From Collybiopsis luxurians FD-317 M1 (lineage: Eukaryota > Basidiomycota > Agaricomycetes > Agaricales > Omphalotaceae), in contig KN834777.1 of the NCBI GenBank assembly GCA_000827265.1, positions 24,520 to 38,918 on the forward strand: 14,399 nt of DNA, written 5' to 3'. Shown in pieces: positions 7,624-14,399 of this stretch (the first letter of the stretch is position 1; each line of letters opens with the position of its first letter). The translations under genes and the position numbers were made by a program. The notes beneath the pieces are model-generated. The model was not told where the DNA came from, did not search any database, and worked only from the letters and a program-made list of their open reading frames with translations.

Positions 7624-8486
7624 ACACTCATATTGCCTCGTGGATTCCCGCTGTCAGAGTCCTCGTGTCAATATGTACTGCTGCTGAGTAAATTTTGAAC
7701 AGCGTGTAATCCTCATGTCAACTTATCCCACACAAATGCCACAGTCTGAAGCCTCGAGAAGTCATCTGCCGTGCCAGCTGAGTTGAATGCCAGAGATTCG
7801 GAATGGAAATGTTACCGAGGCTGCAATAAGGCTAATTGACTTGGACTTGCCGAGGTTATTAAAAGGTTATTATCAGATTTTGCTAGCAAGATAAGCATTC
7901 ATTCGGGTCGGGGGATGAAGCTTGAAGCACTGTCCACATGAGGTATCCAGACATAGCCTCATTGAAGGGGTTGGAATAGCAACTGTTGGCTTGGGAGACC
8001 TAAGAGCACATCACCATTCGAAGTCCAAGATATGTTCTTAGTTGAATGGTTCAGAAGCACGGTAGTTGATCAATAGTCCAATCCAGACTCAGCTTGCTGT
8101 GGAACCCAGAATGGATGGAATCGGAGGTGTAGTTAGATGGTAGGATGATGAATTGCTTTGGGTTTGAGGGGAGGCGCACTTTATCGCAGCTGAAGTTGTT
8201 TGACCTCGGAGTTAGTCACTAGTCAGTTCACAGGTGCTGTAACTTAAGGGAGAGAGGGAAAGGTAAACTGCGACATATGATGAACGGTTGCGCTCAAAAA
8301 CAACTGGGAGGCATCTGTAAAGAAGCTTTGACAGGCCAGTTGATACGGAACACATCAGCTCTCAAATTTCCTATTAGCTGTCTTCTGCATTCTCCAAAGG
8401 ATTGTCAGATTGCTTCTAAAATACTTTGACTCATAGTTGTATATGCACCAGTGTTTTTTGTACAATGCAGCATTTAACTCCCTTCC
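7624..8486. other. Single-copy spacer between the two units
   Basis: No gene is seen in either strand. It contains the upstream region of the divergent-facing ankyrin gene A and ends where unit B begins inside the phosducin-like remnant. It has no counterpart within the window and is visibly richer in CpG than the ankyrin coding region. No inverted repeats or transposon ends were found at the junction near 8487. Confidence 0.5.
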
Positions 8487-8666
8487 AGGACAACTTGTTT
8501 GACGACCAAGATTTCCGAGACAACAACAACAAGGACCAGTACAAGGAAGACAATGTTACTTCCCACCATGCTCGTGTTCTGCGATGGCGAGGTTGTTCAC
8601 AGTTGGGTCTGGGTTGATTAGAAAGTGGGAGAGGCTGGTGTCGAGGAGCTACGAGAGTTTGGATGA
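8487..8666 (+). pseudogene. Phosducin-like C-terminal fragment, copy B
   Basis: Only the final exon is present. It starts DNLFDDQDFRDNNNKDQYKED, then shifts frame into LPTMLVF, VVHSWVWVD and GVEELREFG. Compared with unit A it lacks a few bases after the acidic stretch, which causes the shift. A TAG at 8619-8621 replaces the Trp codon of VDW. The frame ends with TGA at 8664-8666. No N-terminal or middle part is present upstream, so the duplication boundary cut the gene. Confidence 0.8.
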
Positions 8667-9653
8667 CATTAAAAAGTGCGTATCCTTGCCCAATCTCTTC
8701 ACTTTTTTACTCACATACGGTCTAGAGTCCAGGACAAGATCAAAACTGGAGTAATCCCCGCCATGATTTCTTACAGCGTTCTGTCATTCTTCATCAACTC
8801 GACCAAATATCCGATTATGACAAGAGTCAAGTGTTGCGCAGTAGTCTTTTGGGACCGCTATTCATCGCCGTACTTTCATTTTTCTGCTTCACATCTATGC
8901 ACCACCGTTCTGACTGCCGTCATGTTCCCAGGCCTTCAAATATATCATGCCTAGCACGGCCTCTGCTCTCGAACCTAAACTTCAGCCTACTCGAAGTGGG
9001 AATGCAAAGATTCGAGTATCGAAGAAGTTTTGAACCAAAATTAGGTATATGTGGCCACAGTCGTGAGTACCATTGTTTTTATTTCACAGTCGATTCATCT
9101 CTTGCTAACTTTGGCTCTCAATATTGACTCTCCAGTCCTATAGCAAGAAAGATGGAAGTTTCAAGGCAGCTGAATGGTCAAGTGGATTGAGAAAGCCCCA
9201 GCCAAGTGGAGGGTAACAGTTTTTCGGCAACTGAACCAGTACATTGTTACCGAATGTCCATTTTGTCACTAAGCAATTATCATCTAGGGAAATCTTCGGT
9301 GCTGAAGACAATGAAGATAACGAACTGGCATCCGACTCTGACCTTATGCTACTCCACCAGCATATGGGTGACTATATCGACTCCGCCGAAGAAGTGGACC
9401 GGAATCCCAACCACCCTCCTGCCTCAAAAACTTCCAATGCATCATCTGAGTCACCAAAGCTCTACACCAAGCCATGCCCGCAAACGTCAACCTTCTTGAA
9501 CCCCGCGATCAACCTGCACAACCCACCAACCAGCTCGTACTTAAACGCCCGGCACTCATCAACCCTTCCAAACCCACAGTCAACTTGCCAACAGGCTCAC
9601 TGTGTTCTGGTAGTCATTACCAGCACTCTCGCACCCACGGTCAAGCCGTACAC

Positions 9654-9656
9654 CTA
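9654..9656. repeat. Target-site duplication, left (CTA)
   Basis: The CTA here and the CTA at 10556-10558 flank the element exactly. Joining the flanks gives a 20-bp site that aligns without gaps to the empty site in unit A at about 2432-2451, with four substitutions. Confidence 0.85.
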
Positions 9657-9940
9657 CACTACGCAGAACCCAAAAAATGACGTGCGAAAAATGATGCGTA
9701 AAATATATAGGAAAAAGTATGACTTTTTCGACATATTTTTCGGACCCAATTTCACTCGACAAAGGAAAGGAAATTGAATTCCTATTGCAGTGTAAATCCC
9801 GCCTGAAAACAATGTGCTTTTACACACATGAAAGAAGCCCTTTTATGCGCATAAAAGCATATCTTTTACGGCTGAAAAAAAATTGGGACCTTATCGGGAC
9901 CTGAAGTCCCAATAAGTGGGTCATTGTCAGGGCCAACTTC
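9657..9940 (+). repeat. Left terminal inverted repeat of the CACTA-like element
   Basis: Matches the reverse complement of 10271-10555 over its whole length, with roughly 20 single-base differences, at least half of them CG against TG or CA. It contains the palindrome CTTTTATGCGCATAAAAG at 9840-9857 and an imperfect hairpin at 9890-9916. Confidence 0.9.
9890..9916. repeat. Subterminal hairpin, left arm of element
   Basis: CTTATCGGGAC, loop CTGAA, then GTCCCAATAAG. The stem has one mismatch caused by a CpG to CpA change relative to the right-hand hairpin. Confidence 0.8.
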
Positions 9941-10270
9941 CATTCTTGGTGGGTATTTTCCCCATTATGCGGTAAGTTTCCGGTAAGTTGTAAGAAAAGA
10001 TAATGCCATAGTGGTGGCGGGAGGCACAGGAAAGTAGCTACATGATGAATACATATGTAATCAAAGGATAACGCAAAAAAAAAATAATGCCACTCAATCA
10101 TATACTAAGTATTATCGAGCTAAAGCCACCTGGCTATTCAGAACCACTCATCTCAAAAGTAGCCTTTCGTCATTTGGTGTTCATTTCATTTCTGACTGAT
10201 TTTTTGTTGATTTGTCCCGTCCGATAGCCTGATCATTTTCTGGTAGCCTAAGTACACCTTGACAAAAATA

Positions 10271-10555
10271 GCAATTGGACCCAACAATGACCCACTTATC
10301 GGGACCTGAAGTCCCGATAAGGTCCCAATTTCTTTTTCAGCCGTAAAAGATATGCTTTTACTCGCGTAAAAGGGCTTCTTTCATGTGCGTAAAAGTACAT
10401 TGTTTTCAGGCGAGATTTACACCGCAATAGGAATTCAATTTCCTTTCCTTTGTCGAGCGAAATTGGGTCCAAAAAATATGTCAAAAAAGTCATACTTTTT
10501 CCTATATATTTTATGCATCATTTTTTGCATGTAATTTTTTGGGTTCTGCGTAGTG
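10271..10555 (-). repeat. Right terminal inverted repeat of the CACTA-like element
   Basis: Partner of 9657-9940. The palindrome homologue at 10355-10372 (CTTTTACTCGCGTAAAAG) is imperfect, and the hairpin at 10295-10321 is perfect. Confidence 0.9.
10295..10321. repeat. Subterminal hairpin, right arm of element
   Basis: CTTATCGGGAC, loop CTGAA, GTCCCGATAAG: a perfect 11-bp stem. The loop reads CTGAA on the + strand in both arms although the arms are inverted, so the loop has flipped in one of them. Confidence 0.8.
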
Positions 10556-10558
10556 CTA
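10556..10558. repeat. Target-site duplication, right (CTA)
   Basis: Copy of the CTA at 9654-9656, directly after the terminal GTAGTG of the element. Confidence 0.85.
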
Positions 10559-10679
10559 CCAACTTATTCTCACTCGCACACCTCTGCCTGCACTCCCCAA
10601 CCTACCAAATCCTCTTATTGTCATTCTCCTTTACCCTCCCGCCAACTTTTCAGTCTATGGACATGGACCTTGGCAATGA

Positions 10680-11522
10680 TGATGATGTGGAAGCATTGAA
10701 ATGGACGATCGGAATAGACCACAACCTGCGCATTGCCGACACACTCGACAGCTGTGATATCCAACGATGAGGAAGAGACAGCCGACTGGGTCACCAAGCA
10801 TCCAGCTACCTCTCCGACTACTGGTGGTCCCAGGAAGCAAGCAAAATCTTCCCAGTTATGCCTTCTGCATATCCCTTTTCTCGCAGCTAATACAATTTTC
10901 AGATATTACACCTAGTATTGCTTTCGGGCCTTAATCGTCACTTGCTTCAATAGTTTCTCTGGTTGTGCTCACTCGGACTGTGTTTCATTGCTCAATAGCT
11001 AACTGTTTGGATTTTTTTTATTGCTACTTTGCTCACTCGCTACTTGACTGGACTTTGTTTGTCTTTCGCTGCGCTACTCACCATACTGCACTTGAGTATA
11101 TTAATGAGATATTCTAGTGTATGTAGATTAGGACCCAACGAGAACGCAGTGCACAGTTGACAGCAGAGATATCGACAATGCAGTGATCAACTTAACACCG
11201 GCGCTTGGGGACCCAGTATTCCAGCCTGTGACAGCTGTATTGGTTTTTCACGCTTCCAGTTCAACCTTTGCTGCATCCTAATCATACCCAGTATTCCTCA
11301 ATCACTGAGAACATCCAATTCAGAAGCACCAGCATGATTACTGATGCAAACTACAGGGCACCAGGGCCTTTTTCACACTTAACCTTTGATCACTTCCTAC
11401 TTGCCATTTCTGCATTCTAATCATACCTCCACAACACTCGTATTCGCACGCTTTATGAGATAGAACACCTAGATTTTTCTATATTTTCTTCTTACCCAAA
11501 ATTTTTCAGTGATTTGCCAAGA
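10680..11522. other. Intergenic region upstream of Sec14 copy B
   Basis: Homologous to 2563-3413. No gene seen. An acidic frame MDMDLGNDDDVEALKW near 10658-10705 parallels the one in unit A. The local direct repeat of the Sec14 leader is present but eroded (about 11290-11345 and 11430-11560), with a deletion of the TATA-rich part relative to unit A. Confidence 0.5.
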
Positions 11523-12611
11523 ATGTCCAATCTAGAAGCACCAGCATGAGTGAGTGCCAGTGCAATGCCACAGGGGGTCACCGACCCAAACTGCAAGCCT
11601 TTACCTGGACACCTCAGTCATCTGACGGCTCCCCAGCAGCATGCCCTGGACAAGTTCAAGAAAGAGCTTCAAGCAGAGCGGGTTTTTCTCGAGGACAGAA
11701 TTGATGATGCCACGCTTTTATGGTTCATTTCTTTCACTCCTGTTTTTTCGACTTAGTACCCTGAGCTCCTTCTGTGTGTTAGATTCCTCAGAGCATGAAA
11801 ATTTGATGTGGCCTTAGCAAAGGCAATGATAATCAATTGCAAAAAGTGGAGGAAAGAGTTTGGAGTTGACGATATCGTAAAGTACATCTTCCTTGACTTT
11901 TTTGAAGTACACCAGCTAATCAACCTCGTAGAAACTTTGACTTCCCAGAGAAGGAGGAAGTCGACAAATATTACCCACAATTTTATCATAAGATAGACAA
12001 GGTATGTCTCGCTGTCTTCTCCCTATCGCCTGCCTCTCAATGGATGCTAGGATGGTCACCCAATCTACATTGAACAACTCGGAAAACCCAACTTCAAAGC
12101 CCTCTATGCGTGCACGACACAAGACCGTCTCCTCAAATGTCTCGTCTGGGAATACGAGAAATTTATAACCTCCCGTCCGCCTGCCTGTTCCGCTGCCGTC
12201 GGCCACCCCGTCGAAACATCCTGCACCATTCTCGACCTCAAGGATGTCTCTCTCTCCAATTTCTATGGTGTCAAAGACTACATCATGGCCGCCTCATCCA
12301 TCGGCCAAGACCGTTACCCCGAATGCATGGGTAAATTCTACATCATCAATGCTCCATGGTTGTTTAGTGGTGTATGGACGGTCATTAAGCCCTGGTTGGA
12401 TGAGGTGACGGTGGCGAAGATCGTGATCTTGGGCAAGGACTATAAAGGCACATTGTTGGCTCAGATCCCAAAGGAAAATTTGCCGAAAGAGCTCGGGGGT
12501 GGTTGCACATGTGGGAAGGGGTGTTCATTGAGTGACGAGGGACCGTGGAACGAGGCTAAGTGGCAGAAGATTGAGGCGGAGATGAGTAATGGGTCTGCGA
12601 AAATGACATAG
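11523..12611 (+). pseudogene. Sec14-like phospholipid transfer protein, copy B (nonsense mutations)
   Basis: Exons are 11523-11722, 11783-11881, 11932-12001 and 12051-12611, with GT-AG introns of 60, 50 and 49 bp. The exons total 930 bp, or 309 residues before the stop, close to the 304 of yeast Sec14. Unlike copy A the frame through exon 1 is correct and the core block CSAAVGHPVETSCTILDL is present at 12165-12239. Three stops kill it: TGA at 11547-11549 (codon 9), a TGA formed across the first splice junction where the Arg codon CG|A of LLRF became TG|A (11721-11722 plus 11783), and TGA at 11796-11798 where ARKF is expected. Initiation at the ATG at 11565 would avoid only the first. The conserved GRP is GHP. 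The last 108 codons are almost identical to copy A. Confidence 0.9.
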
Positions 12612-13273
12612 ATAGTTGACTATAGTGTGCGGTTTTACATACATATCCTTCATAGCATTTATCATTTTTTGAGTTGTTCATCATTTAATTCATGACATAC
12701 ACAGTACGGAGGGTAGTAGCGAATCATTATTTATACTTACCGACATCTTGAATCTTTTGAGAAGGTTGCTTAGGGTATTTCGGTGTATGGTTTGTTGGGT
12801 CTTGTCCACTAATTACTGCTTATGGTTAACCTGGAAGCTTTGTGAATATGGATCCTTCAGAGATTGGTTCTCTGTGAAGTCCAAACATGTTTTTCGGTGT
12901 TGTATTAGACTTGAGTCTCATGTTTAAACCTAACTTGTCATCCATTTACTGCAGGCTTATAGAGGCAGCCTCTGCTCACAGATGTAGCAAGGAATACTCA
13001 ACAAAAAAACTGTTTGAGTTAGCATCTTAAGAGTCTCATATCTCAAAAGACTGGATCATGATTCAGTTTCTTTGCTCAATCAACAATACTACATAACATT
13101 TTTCCTTATTCAAGTTAAATATGTTACACAGAATCAAGACATATATTTAGGAAGTAACTGCATGGTACATATAATCTGCATAAACTGAGGTAATTGAATA
13201 CTATAACTAGCACAAGACATGAGATGGAAGAGGGGGAGCTGCTGTAAGACAATCACAGCCTACAGATTCAGAA
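12612..13273. other. Convergent intergenic region, unit B
   Basis: Same length (662 bp) and nearly the same sequence as 4426-5087, between the Sec14 and ankyrin stop codons. No gene or RNA seen. Confidence 0.6.
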
Positions 13274-14399
13274 TTAGTCTTGAGCTCCATGACCCCTTAA
13301 GTACTGTGCTATATCCTTCCTTTTCCAGGCAAGCGCTGCTTTCAATGCTGTTCCATATGTCCCTCCTTGGATATTGACATCTGCACCTTTCTCTACTAGG
13401 AATTTTACAATGTCCAGGCTTCCAGTGTAAGCAGCTGCTTGAAGTGCTGTTCCAAAATGCCCTCCTTGTATATTGACATCTGCACCATTTTCGACTAGGA
13501 ATCGAACCATATTCAGGTGTCCCGGCCACGCTGCTGCTTGCAGTGCAGTGCCATGAAGCCCCCCTTGGAGATTGACATCTGCATTATTTTCCACTAAGAA
13601 TTTCACAATATCCAGGTGCCCCCAATGAGCCGCTGCTTGCAGTGCAGTGTTGTCATTTCCTGCCTGTTTATTGACATCTGCCCCATGTTCTACAAGCAAC
13701 TTCACAATATCTAGACTCCTACAGGCTGCAGCCTGTAATGCAGTCCCACACAGTTCTCCTGTTGCATTGACATCTACTCCTTTGGTCAACAAAAATTGGA
13801 CAACATCCAGTTTACCACTATATGCTGCCCATTGGAGTGACCTTTGACATTCCTCAGTTGAATCAACCTCAGAGTCAATGGTATTTTCGAGCAAGTATTT
13901 AACCAGGTCCAATTTTCCCTCTCCTGCAGCAGCAGCCTCAGTTGCACTTTTATAGTTATATCTGTATTCATCATTGTACTCCTTTTTTTTTGCTCCATAT
14001 TTGACCAAAATTTTAGCAGTATCCAAATGGCCAGATTTAGAGGCCTCATATAATGCATCAGAATACCAATCACGTGCCAGGGGAAACTTAATTTTGTGTT
14101 CCTCTATTATCTCAATGAACCTTGTCAATACTGATTCACTGCCATCTGTGGCAGCCTTCAACAGGGAATTTTTCATCTTCTCCTTATCAAATTCTGGAAA
14201 GGAACTATGATCTGGGAGTTGAATCCACTTGTAAATGATGGAAGGCCAGATTTTGGCATCATAGCTGCTATGATCCTTGATTTGTGCTAGAGCATTGCAA
14301 ATTGTTCGAGACAGCATGGTGATATCCTCTGATTTAAGTTTATGTTTCAGCACATTTAGCAATTGCTTGTAGTACCAAGAATTTTGAGGTTTATTTTTA
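13274..14399 (-). CDS. Ankyrin-repeat protein, copy B (5' part outside window)
   Basis: The frame is open from the stop at 13274-13276 to the window edge, about 374 codons, with no start visible; the gene continues beyond. It matches the last third of the copy A protein: a helical lead-in (MLSRTICNALAQIKDHSSYD, KIWPSIIYKWIQLPD), then eight to nine ankyrin repeats ending HGAQD. No stop or frameshift interrupts it, in contrast to its dead neighbours, and indels relative to copy A are whole codons. Differences from copy A gather at the repeat tips and at the residues after LQAAA. Upstream of about residue KLKSEDIT the sequence (QNSWYYKQLLNVLKHK) no longer resembles copy A, so the N-terminal half may differ. 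Whether it carries a DUF6535 region cannot be seen here. Confidence 0.85.
   Translation of the reverse strand, partial: KNKPQNSWYYKQLLNVLKHKLKSEDITMLSRTICNALAQIKDHSSYDAKIWPSIIYKWIQLPDHSSFPEFDKEKMKNSLLKAATDGSESVLTRFIEIIEEHKIKFPLARDWYSDALYEASKSGHLDTAKILVKYGAKKKEYNDEYRYNYKSATEAAAAGEGKLDLVKYLLENTIDSEVDSTEECQRSLQWAAYSGKLDVVQFLLTKGVDVNATGELCGTALQAAACRSLDIVKLLVEHGADVNKQAGNDNTALQAAAHWGHLDIVKFLVENNADVNLQGGLHGTALQAAAWPGHLNMVRFLVENGADVNIQGGHFGTALQAAAYTGSLDIVKFLVEKGADVNIQGGTYGTALKAALAWKRKDIAQYLRGHGAQD

Larger units (their letters stand above)
9657..10555. mobile_element. Non-autonomous CACTA-like DNA transposon (899 bp, MITE-like)
   Basis: The element begins CACTACGCAGAACCC and ends with the reverse complement. 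Inverted repeats are about 285 bp each, and a 3-bp CTA duplication flanks it. Ends starting CACTA with 3-bp duplications are the hallmark of the CACTA (CMC/EnSpm) superfamily. The subterminal parts hold repeated GCGTAAAA-type motifs in both orientations, an 18-bp palindrome and a hairpin, as expected for transposase-binding regions. The core (about 9941-10270, 330 bp) has no meaningful open frame, so movement would need a transposase supplied elsewhere. It sits in exon d of the unrecognised gene in unit B only, so it inserted after the duplication or was lost precisely from unit A. Confidence 0.9.
8777..10679 (+). pseudogene. Unrecognised four-exon gene, copy B, split by a mobile element
   Basis: Exons by comparison with copy A: a 8777-8869, b 8932-9044, c 9136-9238, d 9288-9656 continued at 10559-10679. 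Introns are 62, 91 and 49 bp. Pieces read are LHQLDQISDYDKSQVLRSS and LLGPLFIA in exon a; KYIMPSTASALEPKLQPTRS and GNAKIRVSKKF in b; KWIEKAPAKWRVTVFRQLNQ in c; EIFGAEDNEDNELASDSD, HQHMGDYIDSAEEVDRNP and a Pro/Ser/Thr-rich tail in d. Ignoring the inserted element, exon d stays open to TGA at 10677-10679, the same stop as copy A. Lesions are a TGA at 9031-9033 (CGA in copy A), a frame break in exon c, and the insertion itself. Function unknown. Shared intron positions and shared motifs show it was once a real gene. Confidence 0.6.
8487..14345. repeat. Segmental duplication, unit B
   Basis: Direct, diverged copy of 1267-6156. It is longer because of an 899-bp mobile element (9657-10555) and because it keeps 75 bp of the Sec14 gene that unit A has lost. 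Similarity starts within the last phosducin exon, with a faint trace from about 8468. It ends near 14345, where the two ankyrin genes stop resembling each other. Confidence 0.9.

Noticed and set aside
9265..9287. A 23-bp intron (GTCACT to ATCTAG) in exon c/d of the unrecognised gene
   Set aside because: Too short for a fungal intron; the 49-bp GTACAT to ATCTAG intron fits size and frame and is matched in copy A.
9941..10270. A transposase or other gene inside the CACTA-like element
   Set aside because: Only short shadow frames occur in the 330-bp core; no transposase motif can be seen.
12165..12239. 75-bp extra segment in Sec14 copy B as an intron or insertion
   Set aside because: It has no GT-AG ends and encodes a conserved Sec14 core, so it is ancestral and copy A lost it.
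1267..14345. The long direct repeat as LTRs of a giant retroelement
   Set aside because: The repeat contains introns and several host-type genes, and no TG...CA ends, primer-binding site, polypurine tract, reverse transcriptase or integrase is visible.
1..14399. tRNA, rRNA, riboswitch or CRISPR array
   Set aside because: I saw no cloverleaf with conserved TPsiC-like bases, no rRNA-like block and no regularly spaced short repeats; the only short repeats are ankyrin-coding units.

Overview
The window looks like nuclear DNA of a mushroom-forming basidiomycete (Agaricomycetes). The evidence is a large membrane protein with a DUF6535-like region and ankyrin repeats, Sec14 and phosducin-like genes split by very short GT-AG introns (48-62 bp), and AT-rich, CpG-poor sequence. 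There is no bacterial organisation, and I saw no RNA gene or CRISPR array.

The backbone is a diverged direct segmental duplication. Unit A (about 1267-6156) and unit B (about 8487-14345) carry the same order: the 3' end of a phosducin-like pseudogene (+), an unrecognised four-exon gene (+), a Sec14-like phospholipid-transfer gene (+), and a convergent ankyrin-repeat gene (-). The offset between the units steps from about 7220 to 8109 to 8186. The first step is explained by a mobile-element insertion in unit B and the second by a 75-bp deletion in unit A. Introns are kept in both units, so the copying was DNA-based.

Region by region: 1-975 has no confident gene. 976-1457 is a phosducin-like pseudogene, of which unit B keeps only the last exon. 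1556-2562 and 8777-10679 are two broken copies of the unrecognised gene. The second copy is split by a complete 899-bp non-autonomous element with about 285-bp inverted repeats, CACTA ends and a 3-bp CTA target duplication; unit A supplies the empty site. 3414-4425 and 11523-12611 are two Sec14-like pseudogenes with different lesions. 5088-7559 and 13274 to the window end are the ankyrin genes, the only well-preserved coding sequences. 7624-8486 is single-copy spacer.

Two processes stand out. Passenger genes have decayed largely by CpG to TpG/CpA change: the same ancestral CGA or CGC arginine codons became different products in the two copies, several of them TGA stops. By contrast the ankyrin frames stay open, and the differences between the two copies cluster at the tips and inner-helix ends of the ankyrin repeats, as expected for a diversifying binding surface. 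The locus reads as an ankyrin-receptor-like gene duplicated with neighbours that then died. A recognition role for the ankyrin proteins is inference only.
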